DNA of 64,000 nucleotides from Streptomyces minutiscleroticus (GCF_014650875.1 NZ_BMVU01000001.1:372001-436000), one strand, 5' to 3'. Shown: positions 1 to 9,097, numbered from the stretch's first letter. The notes: a model not told the origin generated them from the letters alone. Translations and numbers: made by a program.

Positions 1-1
1 C

Positions 2-1000
2 GACTTCGACGACGCGTTCGAGGAGGACGCGGGCTTCTCGTTCGATGACGACCCCGCGGACGAAGCCCCGGCCGTGATCCCGGACGGGGACACCGACACC
101 GGGGAGGCCGAGGACCCGGACCGCGCCCCCCTCCGCGTCGTGGAGGAGCTGCGCCTGTTCTCGGACCGCCGCGACTACGTCCTCGCCGGACTGGAGGAGC
201 TCGCCGATCTGGAGGCGTTCCGGCTGGACACCACCGTCGCGGGCCACGACCTCAGTTTCGACACCCCCGAGGACCTCGCCGACCGGCTCGACGTCCTGCC
301 CACCGGCTATCTGCGCGACCACGGCATCACCCGCCGTATGAAGCTCACCTTCAGCCGGGAGGACGCCGCCGACTCCCTGCGCCGGGCCAGGGAGGACGCC
401 GACTCCACCTCCCTGTGGCCGGACGCCCACTACGTGGGAGAACTCCACCCCGTCCTGGAGTGGATCACCGACAAGGTGCTGGTGCAGCTGGGCCGCCAGC
501 GGGCCTACGTCATCCAGGCGGACCGGGCCCGGGTGCCGGAGCCCGTCTTCCTCACCCAGGGCGTGTGGTCCAACGAGGACGGCCGACCGACGGTCGTGGC
601 CTGGCTGGCCGTCGACCGGCTGGACCGGCCCGGGGAGAAGCCCCGGGTCCGCGAGCTGACGAGGCCGCTCCTCGACGAGTTCGGTCTGCGCCCGGACATG
701 CCGGACCACTTCGCCCAGGGCGACCCGGCCGCCCTCCAGCGGCTCGTCCCCGAAGCCGTGGCCGCCACCCGCCGTGAGATGGACCGGCTGCGGGCCCAGG
801 CGGAGGAACACGTCGACGAGCCGCTGCGCAAGTACGAGGCGAAGGTCGGCCGTTGGCTGGAACAGCCACTGCCCGGCTTCACCGGCGGACGCAGCGCCCG
901 CGAACGGGCCGCCGAGAACCTCGAAACGGCCGCGACCCGGCTGCGCACGACCGGCGACCCGATGATCCGGGTCCTGGCCGCTCTGGAGCCGAGCTCATGA
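2..1000 (+). CDS. C-terminal part of a large defence protein, possibly a DrmD-type SNF2 helicase (cut by window edge)
   Basis: The frame is open from the first complete codon at base 2 to a TGA at 998-1000, so 332 C-terminal residues are visible and the start lies upstream of the window. The first ~40 residues are Asp/Glu rich, like an interdomain linker; the GTG at 74 lies inside this stretch and is not a credible start. Further on, the segment HPVLEWITDKVLVQLGR and the long helical tail resemble what I remember of the C-terminus of SNF2-like DrmD proteins of DISARM class 1. No helicase motif is visible because that part is outside the window. The gene overlaps the next one by ATGA, so the two are probably translationally coupled. 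The frame is certain; the family call is inference from context. Confidence 0.6.
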   Translation, partial: DFDDAFEEDAGFSFDDDPADEAPAVIPDGDTDTGEAEDPDRAPLRVVEELRLFSDRRDYVLAGLEELADLEAFRLDTTVAGHDLSFDTPEDLADRLDVLPTGYLRDHGITRRMKLTFSREDAADSLRRAREDADSTSLWPDAHYVGELHPVLEWITDKVLVQLGRQRAYVIQADRARVPEPVFLTQGVWSNEDGRPTVVAWLAVDRLDRPGEKPRVRELTRPLLDEFGLRPDMPDHFAQGDPAALQRLVPEAVAATRREMDRLRAQAEEHVDEPLRKYEAKVGRWLEQPLPGFTGGRSARERAAENLETAATRLRTTGDPMIRVLAALEPSS

Positions 1001-4000
1001 CCACAGGAGCCAGCGTGAAGTTCGACGCTCTGATCAACGAGGGCGAATACTTCCCGCCCTTCTACCTCGACGAGATCCTGCCCAAGCAGCTGAAGGGCGG
1101 ACGGCTCAAGGAGTGGGCGGCCGAGGAGCGCCAGGGCCGCCCCACGCCCCGCCAGGGCCTGCGGGACCTGACCGGCCCCTATCTCGACGTACGGCTCACC
1201 GTGGGCGGCGAGGCGGAGAAGTTCAACTCACTGCCCGACCCGCAGGGCATCGCCGCCCAGCAGGCGGCGACCGACGCGCTGAAGGCGCACAGCGGCATGG
1301 AGGAACCACCGGCCTTCCAGCCCGGCCCCGCCGCGCGCACCTTCGGCGACGACCCCGAGGGCCAGTGGCGGGCGGGCCTGCACGCCTGGCACGTACGCGC
1401 CCTCGATGCGCTCGGCTTCGCCCCGCACCGCCCCGGGCACCTCACCGTGCACAGCGCCGCCGGCCCCGTCGCTGTGCCCGTCCTCCACAGCGAACCGGGC
1501 ATCGCTGTACTCACCGGTGGCTTCGCCGACGACATCGCCGGCACGCGCGGCGACGGCTCCGCCAACCGCCTCGCCGTGCCCGTCCGCGTGGCCTCCGGTA
1601 AGACCCTGACCACGGTCACCGACCTCGCCGCCTGGCTGCTGGCCGCCGACAACGCGCCCCGCTATCTGCTGCTCCTCTTCGGCGGCGTCATGGTCCTCGC
1701 CGACCGGGAGAACTACGCGCGCGGCCGCCATCTGGCGGTCAGCCTGGAGACCGCCCTGCCCCGCAAGGGGGTCAAGGGGGCGACGGCCGGCGAACTCGAC
1801 GTCATCGCGGCCCTGTTCGGCGCACCGTCCCTGCGCCCGGCCCGGGACGGCGGCGACGACGACATCGCGCGCCTGGTGGCCGAGTCCCGCGACCACTCCG
1901 TGGGCGTGACCAGCGATCTGCGCGAGGGCCTGAAAAGGTCCGTCCAGCTCATCGCCAACGAGGTCCTGGAACTCGCCGACAAGCAGGGCGTCAAGCCCGA
2001 CGACCTGCCCGAGTGGCTCCCGGACGCGCTCGCCGAGCGGGACGCCCTGCCGCGCCTGCTCACCAAGGAGTCGCTGCGCTACCTCTACCGCATCCTCTTC
2101 CTGCTCTACGCCGAGGCCCGCCCCGAGCTGGGGATCCTGCCGATGAAGAGCGAGGAGTACGTCCAGGGCTACAGCGTCGCCCGCCTGCGCGAGCTGGCGG
2201 TCCAGGAGAAGCTGTCCAGCGCCTCCCGCGACCGCCACCACTTCCACGACTCCCTGGCCCTGCTGTGCGAGAAGGTCTTCACAGGTCACCCGGTGGCCGA
2301 CACGATCACCTCCCGCGATGCCCTGCACGACGCCCCGGCCGAGAGCGCGGAGCTGTCCGAGGACGACGGCTACCAAGGCGTCCGCATCGAGGCCCTGAAG
2401 TCGCGGCTCTTCGACCCGAGGTCGATAAAGCTCGTCGACCAGGAGATCACCCACCCCGACGACATCGCCTCCGACGGCACGGTCGCCGACCAGCCCCGCC
2501 GCCTGGACCTGCGCCTGCGCAACAAGGTCCTGCACCAGGTGCTGCGCAATCTGACCGTCGTCGAGGGCCGGCGCGGCGGACGCGGCGGCTTCATCTCGTA
2601 CGCCAACCTCAGCATCAACCATCTGGGCGCCGTGTACGAGGGTCTGATGTCGTACACCGGGTTCATCGCCGACGAGCCGCTGTACGAGGTCGCCAAGGGC
2701 GGCGACCCCAGCGGTGGTTCCTGGCTGATCCGCGCCAGCCAGGTCGCCTCGGGGCGCTACCCGGACGGTCCCGACGACAGCGTGTTCGTCAGCACGGAGA
2801 TCAACCCCGAGACCGGTCGGCCCGTGCCGGTCCCGCACAAGGTCGGCTCGTACGTCTACCGTCTCGCCGGCCGTGACCGTCAGACCAGCGCCTCCTACTA
2901 CACGCCCGAGTCCCTCACCCAGGCCACCGTCGAACAGACGCTGCGCTTCCGCCTCGACGAGCGGGGCGAGGTCGACCCGAAGGAGCCGGAGAAGGCGTGG
3001 GTCAACGCGGCCGACGTGCTGCGCTGGCGGGTCTGCGAACCGGCCCTCGGCTCCGGCGCGTTCCTCAACGAGGCCGTCAACCAGCTCGCCGAGCTGTACC
3101 TGCGCCTCGCCCAGCGCGAGCGGGGCGTGGAGCTCGACCCCGAGGACTACCAGCGCGAGCTGCAGAAGGTGAAGGCGTACATCGCCCTGCACAACGCGTA
3201 CGGCGTCGACCTGAACGAGACGGCCGTCGAGCTCGCCGAGATCTCCCTCTGGCTGAACACCATGTACCAGGGGATGAAGGCCCCCTGGTACGGCCTCCAC
3301 CTCCACCGGGGCAACTCGCTGATCGGCGCGTCCCGCAAGGTCTACCCCGGCAACCCCCTGAGCAAGGGCGGCTGGCTGACGTCCAAGGACCCGCAGAAAC
3401 CGCGGCACGTGCCGCTAGGCGAGAAGCTCAGGGCCCGCGAGGTGCACCAGTTCCTGCTCCCCGCGGTGGGCTGGGGTTCCATCGGTGAGAAGGTCGGCCT
3501 GCGCACGCTGAAGAAGGGCACGCCGGAGGAGACCGTCAAGGCCGTCGTCGACGGCGACGTCGTCGACTGGCTGGAGCCGGAGCTGGTCGAGGCGCTGCGC
3601 AAGTGGCGCTCGGCGATGCGGCGCAATCCCAAGGGCGGTCCGAAGAGGACGGGGACGGCGAAGCCGAAGGTCGCCCCGACGCTGGAAGAGGTGGCCGAGA
3701 GGGACGCCGAGTCGGGGCAGGGGACGTTCGATCTCGGGCTGGAGATCTGGGAGCCGCTGTCGTTCGACTTTGCCTTGGCGGACAGTGGTGGTGCCGACCG
3801 TACCGGTCGCGGTGCTGACTCGGGCAAGGCCGCAGTTACGTCCGACGGCGATTGGGAGCCGGGGAAGACGACGCAGACAGGGCGGCTGATTAAGCTCGCC
3901 CGACGTGTCGAATACCTGTGGGGACTGGTCGTTATGCGGCTGAAGCTCTCCGAGCAAGAGATCGCGCGGCACGTGGACGTGTGGGGTGCGGCGGTTCCGC

Positions 4001-6534
4001 AGGACGGCCAGCGCGGTCGTGCGCCGATGGACCGGGACGCGGTCCTGGAAGCCCTGCACCGCAAGGGCAGCCCCTACTGGCGGCTCAAGCAGCTCATGGA
4101 CGCGTGGTGTGCGCTGTGGTTCTGGCCGCTTGAGGAAATCGGTCTGCTCGACGGCACGGACCAGTTCGAGTACGCCCCGCACGGCGAGGACCTCACCGCG
4201 CTGCAGAAGGGCCACCCCGACCGGCGGGTCGCCCTCAAGTCCCTCGACGACTGGATCGAGTTCGCGGAGGCCGTGGTCGGGAACGAGGACGCGTTCGCGG
4301 AGGAGGGCAAGCAGGTCTCGATTGTTTCCTTCGAGGGCGTCGAAGATCTTGAGGAGCTGGACGAGAAGGAGCGTGAGCTCGACCGCAAGATGATCACGGG
4401 CCTGGCGTGGACCCGGCCGGCGGACCTCGGGCATACGTTCCCGTGGTACGGGACCGTGGAGCGGGTCGCCAGAGAGCGGGGCTTCTTCCACTGGGAGCTG
4501 GACTTCGCGCATGTTTTCGTGGAGGGCGGCTTCGACCTGATGGTGGGGAATCCGCCGTGGGTCAAGCAGGAGTGGAAGGAGAGCGGGGTCCTCGCCGAGT
4601 TCGAGCCATGGTTCGAGCTGGCCGAGAAGCCGAGCAACGAGGCCTGGGACGAGCGCAAAGCCGAGGTGATGGGGCGGCCTGGAGTCCGGTCGGCGTTCTT
4701 GGGTGAGTTGGCGGGGCATGCGGCCATGACCGGCTATTTGGCGTCGGCGGATACCTATCCGGAGCTGTTGGGGACTCAGCCGGATCTTTATCGGGCGTTC
4801 ATGTTGGTGGGGTGGAGAGCCGTCGGCGAACGGGGAATCGCGGGGCTGATCCATCCGTCAACGCACCTGACGGGAGCGAAGGAAGGACAGCTTCGACGCG
4901 CGGCCTACCGGCACCTGCGGTTTCACGCTGACTTCACCAACGAGCTGCTCATTTTCGCCAATCCGGTGGGCAACAGCAGTCACTTCAGTGTCAACGTGTA
5001 CGGGAAGGACAAGGAGGTCATCCACTTCCAGCACATGAGTTGGCTGTTGCATCCGAGCGTGTTGGTCAAGTCAGTTCGCCATGACGGCAAGGGCTCGCTG
5101 CCGGGTGTGAAGGACGGCGGTAAATGGGACCTGCGCCCGCACAGCAAGCGCATCGTAACGGTGGACCAGGCACGTCTCACCGAGTGGCGTGCCCTGGCGG
5201 GGGAGGAGAATCCGCCACCGATCGAGCAGGCCAAGTTGCTGTATCCGGTCACGCAGGCAGAAGAGGCGGCTATCCGGGCGCTCGCGAGGTGGCCATACCG
5301 TCTTGCCGAACTTCAACCGCGCATCAGCCGGGGCTTCGATGAGAAGAATGACCGCACTGCTGGTTACTTCACCTGGGCGCCTGGGCCAGTCGACAGTTGG
5401 CATGACGTCATACTCCAGGGCCCGTTGATCAGCGTTGCGACGCCGTACCACAAGCAGCCCCCCGAGGGTGGCTCGAAGAGCATGCGTGACTACGAGTCCT
5501 GGGACCACCTGAGCCTGGCGGAAGACGCGGTGCCACGTACGAATTACCGTCGTTCTGCCACTTGTTCGGTGAGCGACTACTATGCGGCTCTCGCTCGTCG
5601 CACTTGGACCGATGCGGAGCTGCATGGTGATTTGCGGAAGGACGAACGAGTGGCTGACGTCCTCCATGAGATCACCGACGAGGAGGACGAACGCGAGGCG
5701 CTTCTTTGGAGCTGGGCGAGTCGGCCGTACTCCCGCTTCTACCGGGTGGCCTGGCGGCGGCAGATCGCCTCAAACACGGAGCGCAGTCTCTTCGCTGCCT
5801 TGATCCCGCCTGGACCGGCGCACGTGCACATGATGCACAGTGCCGTGCTGGCCACCAGTCGGGAGACCGCACTGATGGCTGGTTTCTGGGCATCCTTGCC
5901 GCTGGACTACTTCCTGCGGGCCACCGGCCGTTCAGACCTGCAAAAGGGCGAGGCCGAGGTCATGCCCGCGCCCACCTCGGACCATCCCTTGGAGCGGGCT
6001 CTCCTCCTCCGCACCCTCCGTCTCAACTGCCAGACCAACGCCTATGCCCGACTTTGGGAGGAGCTGTACGATCCCGCCTGGCAGAAGGACACCTGGGCTG
6101 CGGGCAAGGCCTGGCCCGAAGACACGCCCCCGCTCACCCAGGGCGTCGGGCCCACCTGGACCCGTGACACCCCTCTGCGGACGGAGTTCTCTCGTCGCGC
6201 CGCCCTTGTCGAGATCGATGCCCTCGTCGCAGTATGGCTCGGCATCACTGCCGTTGAGCTGGTGGCCATGTACGACGCCAGGTTTCCCGTACTTCAGCAG
6301 TACGAGGAGAACATGTGGTTCGACGCCACGGGTCGGCGTATCGCGAAGGCACACCAGCAGCACGGGTACGGCCAGCCCAAGGACGCATGGAAGCAGCTGA
6401 GCTCAGCGGAGAACTTCCCGGAGGACTACAAGGTCCCGGACGGTTACACGGGTCCCCTCTACCGGGCCCACCGCAGGGCCGAGATGCGCGCCGCCCACGA
6501 CGAGTTCAGCCGTCGCCTGCGTGAGGCGAGCTGA
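997..6534 (+). CDS. Very large N6-adenine DNA methyltransferase (DrmMI/PglX/type IIG-like)
   Basis: A protein of 1845 residues starts at the ATG in the ATGA overlap with the upstream gene; a longer reading in the same frame would only add shadow sequence. Two gamma-class N6-adenine methyltransferase motifs are clear: the SAM-binding motif EPALGSGAFL at about residues 681-690, and the catalytic NPPW at 1185-1188 inside DLMVGNPPWV. DLNETAVELAEISLWL follows motif I, as in type IIG and PglX enzymes. The ~500 residues between the two motifs are unusually many and suggest inserted domains. The C-terminal ~650 residues would hold target recognition. No PglZ, BrxC, HsdR or HsdS gene is nearby, which argues against BREX and type I restriction. 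Codon third positions become less GC-rich from roughly 3750 onward. The likely role is self-marking DNA modification in a defence system. Confidence 0.85.
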   Translation: MTTGASVKFDALINEGEYFPPFYLDEILPKQLKGGRLKEWAAEERQGRPTPRQGLRDLTGPYLDVRLTVGGEAEKFNSLPDPQGIAAQQAATDALKAHSGMEEPPAFQPGPAARTFGDDPEGQWRAGLHAWHVRALDALGFAPHRPGHLTVHSAAGPVAVPVLHSEPGIAVLTGGFADDIAGTRGDGSANRLAVPVRVASGKTLTTVTDLAAWLLAADNAPRYLLLLFGGVMVLADRENYARGRHLAVSLETALPRKGVKGATAGELDVIAALFGAPSLRPARDGGDDDIARLVAESRDHSVGVTSDLREGLKRSVQLIANEVLELADKQGVKPDDLPEWLPDALAERDALPRLLTKESLRYLYRILFLLYAEARPELGILPMKSEEYVQGYSVARLRELAVQEKLSSASRDRHHFHDSLALLCEKVFTGHPVADTITSRDALHDAPAESAELSEDDGYQGVRIEALKSRLFDPRSIKLVDQEITHPDDIASDGTVADQPRRLDLRLRNKVLHQVLRNLTVVEGRRGGRGGFISYANLSINHLGAVYEGLMSYTGFIADEPLYEVAKGGDPSGGSWLIRASQVASGRYPDGPDDSVFVSTEINPETGRPVPVPHKVGSYVYRLAGRDRQTSASYYTPESLTQATVEQTLRFRLDERGEVDPKEPEKAWVNAADVLRWRVCEPALGSGAFLNEAVNQLAELYLRLAQRERGVELDPEDYQRELQKVKAYIALHNAYGVDLNETAVELAEISLWLNTMYQGMKAPWYGLHLHRGNSLIGASRKVYPGNPLSKGGWLTSKDPQKPRHVPLGEKLRAREVHQFLLPAVGWGSIGEKVGLRTLKKGTPEETVKAVVDGDVVDWLEPELVEALRKWRSAMRRNPKGGPKRTGTAKPKVAPTLEEVAERDAESGQGTFDLGLEIWEPLSFDFALADSGGADRTGRGADSGKAAVTSDGDWEPGKTTQTGRLIKLARRVEYLWGLVVMRLKLSEQEIARHVDVWGAAVPQDGQRGRAPMDRDAVLEALHRKGSPYWRLKQLMDAWCALWFWPLEEIGLLDGTDQFEYAPHGEDLTALQKGHPDRRVALKSLDDWIEFAEAVVGNEDAFAEEGKQVSIVSFEGVEDLEELDEKERELDRKMITGLAWTRPADLGHTFPWYGTVERVARERGFFHWELDFAHVFVEGGFDLMVGNPPWVKQEWKESGVLAEFEPWFELAEKPSNEAWDERKAEVMGRPGVRSAFLGELAGHAAMTGYLASADTYPELLGTQPDLYRAFMLVGWRAVGERGIAGLIHPSTHLTGAKEGQLRRAAYRHLRFHADFTNELLIFANPVGNSSHFSVNVYGKDKEVIHFQHMSWLLHPSVLVKSVRHDGKGSLPGVKDGGKWDLRPHSKRIVTVDQARLTEWRALAGEENPPPIEQAKLLYPVTQAEEAAIRALARWPYRLAELQPRISRGFDEKNDRTAGYFTWAPGPVDSWHDVILQGPLISVATPYHKQPPEGGSKSMRDYESWDHLSLAEDAVPRTNYRRSATCSVSDYYAALARRTWTDAELHGDLRKDERVADVLHEITDEEDEREALLWSWASRPYSRFYRVAWRRQIASNTERSLFAALIPPGPAHVHMMHSAVLATSRETALMAGFWASLPLDYFLRATGRSDLQKGEAEVMPAPTSDHPLERALLLRTLRLNCQTNAYARLWEELYDPAWQKDTWAAGKAWPEDTPPLTQGVGPTWTRDTPLRTEFSRRAALVEIDALVAVWLGITAVELVAMYDARFPVLQQYEENMWFDATGRRIAKAHQQHGYGQPKDAWKQLSSAENFPEDYKVPDGYTGPLYRAHRRAEMRAAHDEFSRRLREAS

Positions 6535-6548
6535 CCGCGTGTACACAC

Positions 6549-6589
6549 GAGAGCCCCGCCGTCCTCTGGAAGGAAGCGGCAGGGCTCTC
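6549..6589. terminator. Bidirectional hairpin between the methyltransferase and DUF397 genes
   Basis: Arms 6549-6561 and 6577-6589 pair over 13 bp with one mismatch around a 15-nt loop. The site lies between the convergent stops at 6534 and 6605, which fits a shared factor-independent terminator. Confidence 0.7.
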
Positions 6590-6604
6590 GCGCACGTACG
6601 ACTA

Positions 6605-6820
6605 TCAGACGCGCGACTCCGACACCGCCAAGCCGACGAACCCCGCCCATGCCTCACGCGACACCGTGAGGACAGGCCCGGCGACGGCCTTGGAGTCCCG
6701 GACGAGCACGGCGGCCGTACTGGCCGCGACCTCTACGCACTGCCCACCCTCGGTTCCGCTGTAGCTGCTCTTGAACCAGGCGAGGCCGGATACGACGGTC
6801 GAGGACTCAGCGTTGTTCAT
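6605..6820 (-). CDS. DUF397 domain protein
   Basis: This 71-residue protein carries the DUF397 signature: AWFKSSYSG, then GGQCVEVA, then VLVRDSK. Such proteins are abundant in Streptomyces and nearly always sit beside an XRE-DUF5753 regulator, as here. They are thought to modulate the partner regulator, although the mechanism is poorly known. The ATG at 6820 lies inside an ATGA overlap with the stop of the XRE gene, so the pair should be co-translated in a fixed ratio. The gene runs convergent to the methyltransferase, with a hairpin between. Confidence 0.9.
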   Translation of the reverse strand: MNNAESSTVVSGLAWFKSSYSGTEGGQCVEVAASTAAVLVRDSKAVAGPVLTVSREAWAGFVGLAVSESRV

Positions 6821-7704
6821 AGCGCTCCCAGCAACCCTTCAATAAAATCCAGTGACTCTCGCGGGGTGAGAGCCTGTGATCGGATGATCCCATAGCGAGC
6901 GGCGGCGAGAGCCGTCTGTTCTGGGTCGGTATCCAGAGTGCTGTTCGCATGATTCTCGGCATACACGAACTTCTTGCCGTCCTTGCGGGTGACTACCGTG
7001 AACGGCCCATTCACGCCCGCGTTGTCCTCACACTCCAGTGGCATGACCTGAATCTCAACGTTGCGCTTGTGGCCGACCAACAGCAGATGCTCCAGCTGTC
7101 CCCGCAGCACTCCCTTGCCGCCGTACCGATGCCGCAAGACCGCCTCATCCATCACGAAACTCAGCAACGGCGCGAGGCGCCGGTCGAAGATGTCCTGCCG
7201 AGCCAGTCGTGCGGCCACGCGCTGTTCGACGGTGTCCTGGTCCAGAGGCGGACGGCGCATGGCGAGCAGGGATCGCATGTACTCCTCGGTCTGAAGCAGG
7301 CCGTTGATGACGTGGGCGTCGTACATGAGCAGCTCAATGCACTCCTTCTCCAACGTCGCCATCCCCTGAAAGAACACCGGATACTGCGCCCGCTCCACCT
7401 GCTCCTTCCACAGGCACAGCAATCCCTCCGCCCCCAGCACCTCATCCGCCCGGTCGATCGTCCGTGAGGACGGGATTCTCCGCCCTTGCTCGAACGACGC
7501 GATCGTCGCCGCCGAGTACCCGAGCCGCTTGCCGAACTCCGCCCGGTCGAGACCGGCCCGCAACCGCAGCGTCTTCATGGTCTGCCCGAACGCCGTGACG
7601 ACGCCCTGACTGGTTTTGTCCGCCGCCCGAGGGCCGGAGCCGTCGTCGCTCGCCCACCCGTCCCCGAGACTCACGCCCGCCTCGATCTCCAGCCGTTCCG
7701 TCAT
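6817..7704 (-). CDS. XRE-family regulator with DUF5753 C-terminal domain
   Basis: The protein has 295 residues from the ATG at 7704; an upstream ATG at 7794 would add residues unlike the family. Residues ~25-80 form a helix-turn-helix of XRE type, with AEFGKRLGYSAATIASFEQG as the recognition region. The remainder, including PVFFQGMATLEKE and EVQVMP-like stretches, matches DUF5753, a putative ligand-sensing domain. It belongs to the Streptomyces cassette of XRE-DUF5753, DUF397 and a HATPase-fold protein, the last transcribed divergently from 7856. These regulators are usually linked to development or secondary metabolism. Here the cassette lies inside a defence-like locus, so local control is possible but not shown. 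Confidence 0.9.
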   Translation of the reverse strand: MTERLEIEAGVSLGDGWASDDGSGPRAADKTSQGVVTAFGQTMKTLRLRAGLDRAEFGKRLGYSAATIASFEQGRRIPSSRTIDRADEVLGAEGLLCLWKEQVERAQYPVFFQGMATLEKECIELLMYDAHVINGLLQTEEYMRSLLAMRRPPLDQDTVEQRVAARLARQDIFDRRLAPLLSFVMDEAVLRHRYGGKGVLRGQLEHLLLVGHKRNVEIQVMPLECEDNAGVNGPFTVVTRKDGKKFVYAENHANSTLDTDPEQTALAAARYGIIRSQALTPRESLDFIEGLLGAL

Positions 7705-7855
7705 CGCTGACCACCCGCCTCCCCGGCCCAACGCCCTCACAGGGAGAACCGTCACGCCACGCGCCTCGTACACGTCACCGCACCGCGCGTACACCCCGGC
7801 CGCGTCAGTGCGTCACCGCTGTTCACGCTACGCAACCAAAGGGATCGTTGGCGGC

Positions 7856-8383
7856 ATGACGAGTGAACCCGCCAACCCCACAAGTACCTCTCGACTCAGC
7901 TCGCCCGGAGATCACTTGGCTACCAGCGCTGCCCCCGGCCCAGGTCGCACCTTCGGCATGCGCTTCACCTCCTCCCCGCGCGGCGCCCGCCTCGCCCGCC
8001 GTCTCGCAGCCGTGCGCCTCGACGCCTGGGGCATCCCCTACGGCACCCGCTCCCATGACGACCTCACGTTGATCGTCGCCGAGCTCACCGCGAACGCCGT
8101 CCAGCACGGACACGTCCCCGGCCGCGACTTCCACTTCCGCCTGGACACGGCACCCGACGGCCGTACGGTCCGGGTGGAGGTCACCGACACCCGCGCCGAG
8201 CGGCCACTGCGCCGCACCGCTCCCGCCGTACTCGCCCAAGGCCGCGCCGGCCTCGATGAGGGAAACCGCGGCCTGCTCCTCGTGTCCCGCCTGGCCGTCC
8301 GCTGGGACTGGCAGCCCCGCCCCGACGGGCCGGGTAAGACGGTCTGGGCGGAATACCTGCTGGACGCCACCGTGCTCTCCTGA
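7856..8383 (+). CDS. HATPase-fold ATP-binding protein (RsbW/anti-sigma kinase-like)
   Basis: The protein has 175 residues from the ATG at 7856. It shows the GHKL/HATPase_c fold typical of short Streptomyces serine-kinase-like proteins: N-box LIVAELTANAVQH, then EVTDTR for the G1 region, and a G2-like GNRGLLLVSRLAVRW. No dimerisation or phospho-acceptor His domain is present, so it is not a sensor kinase. Relatives bind anti-anti-sigma factors or act alongside XRE-DUF5753 proteins. It is divergent from the XRE gene across a 151-bp promoter region, and completes the XRE, DUF397 and HATPase cassette. Confidence 0.88.
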   Translation: MTSEPANPTSTSRLSSPGDHLATSAAPGPGRTFGMRFTSSPRGARLARRLAAVRLDAWGIPYGTRSHDDLTLIVAELTANAVQHGHVPGRDFHFRLDTAPDGRTVRVEVTDTRAERPLRRTAPAVLAQGRAGLDEGNRGLLLVSRLAVRWDWQPRPDGPGKTVWAEYLLDATVLS

Positions 8384-8390
8384 ACGCTCG

Positions 8391-8406
8391 ACGGGTACGT
8401 ACCCGT
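8391..8406. promoter_or_regulatory. Perfect 16-bp palindrome, candidate toxin-antitoxin operator
   Basis: The sequence acgggtacgtacccgt is its own reverse complement, and a further GTACCC follows directly. It lies 56 bp upstream of the antitoxin ATG. Ribbon-helix-helix antitoxins usually repress their own operon through such sites, so this is the obvious candidate operator. Function is inferred from position only. Confidence 0.5.
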
Positions 8407-8462
8407 ACCCATATCCTTGTGGAGGCGAGCGCGATCCCGTAACTCGTACAAGGAGACCCCGC

Positions 8463-8720
8463 ATGTCCGACGCCAACATCCGCATCCCCGTCGAAGCCCG
8501 CGACAGGCTGGCCCGGATAGCGTCCTCCGAGGGACTGTCCCTGCGCGGTTACCTCGCCCACCTCGCGGAAACGCTCCTCACCCCGGAGGAGCGCACAGCT
8601 CGTGCGGAGCAGGCGCGTGCCGCCCTGCGGGAGTGGAACGGGTACGACCCGAGCGCCACCGAACAGGCGGCTCTCGACGCCGAGCTGGACCGGCGCCTCG
8701 GCGAGGCGGGGGTACGGTGA
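8463..8720 (+). CDS. VapB-like ribbon-helix-helix antitoxin
   Basis: An 85-residue protein is preceded by a good ribosome binding site (AAGGAG). The N-terminus, with IRIPVEARDRLARIA followed by LSLRGYLAHLAETLL, fits a ribbon-helix-helix DNA-binding domain. The charged C-terminal half (TPEERTARAEQARAAL) would be the toxin-neutralising region. The stop overlaps the GTG of the next gene by four bases, the classic antitoxin-toxin arrangement. A palindrome upstream at 8391-8406 is a candidate operator. Confidence 0.8.
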   Translation: MSDANIRIPVEARDRLARIASSEGLSLRGYLAHLAETLLTPEERTARAEQARAALREWNGYDPSATEQAALDAELDRRLGEAGVR

Positions 8721-9097
8721 CCGAGGCTCTGCACATCGTCCTCGACGAGACGGCGATGATCGCGGCCGGGAAGGGCAACGTGCTCGCGTCCCGGCTGATC
8801 CACCGAGCGCATGCCGAGGCGGGCTGGTTCCTCTATGCCCCGGCCTGCGCCCTGGTCGAGGCGGACCGGGTACGGCCCGGCACCGCGGAGCACCTCGCCG
8901 CACTCCCCGGGATCACGGTGCTCGATCTGGACCTACCCGCCGCGCTCGCTGTGGCGCAGGAGACGTCGTGGGGTTCCGCCCACACGAGATACGCCGCCGA
9001 GCCCACGGCGGAACGGCCGAGCGGGGCGGTGATCGCCACCGCCGCCCCCGAGGTCTGGGAGGGACAGCCCGTACGAGTCATCGACCTCGGTCCTTGA
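8717..9097 (+). CDS. PIN-domain-like toxin (VapC type)
   Basis: This 126-residue protein starts at a GTG inside a GTGA overlap with the antitoxin stop. IVLDETAMIAAGKGN matches the first beta strand of Streptomyces PIN-like toxins, with the early catalytic Asp. YAPACALVEADRVRPG and TVLDLDLPAALAVA fit the following helices. The later acidic residues expected of a Mg2+-dependent ribonuclease are weaker: the C-terminal part has RPSGAVIATAAPEVW instead of a clear D-x-D, so activity is uncertain. Established VapC toxins cut tRNA or rRNA. Here the pair could stabilise the locus or act as an abortive arm of the defence genes around it. Confidence 0.7.
   Translation: MTEALHIVLDETAMIAAGKGNVLASRLIHRAHAEAGWFLYAPACALVEADRVRPGTAEHLAALPGITVLDLDLPAALAVAQETSWGSAHTRYAAEPTAERPSGAVIATAAPEVWEGQPVRVIDLGP

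Noticed and set aside
74..1000. GTG at 74 as the start of the first gene
   Set aside because: The frame is open to the window edge, and the residues before and after form one acidic stretch, so the gene is cut by the window.
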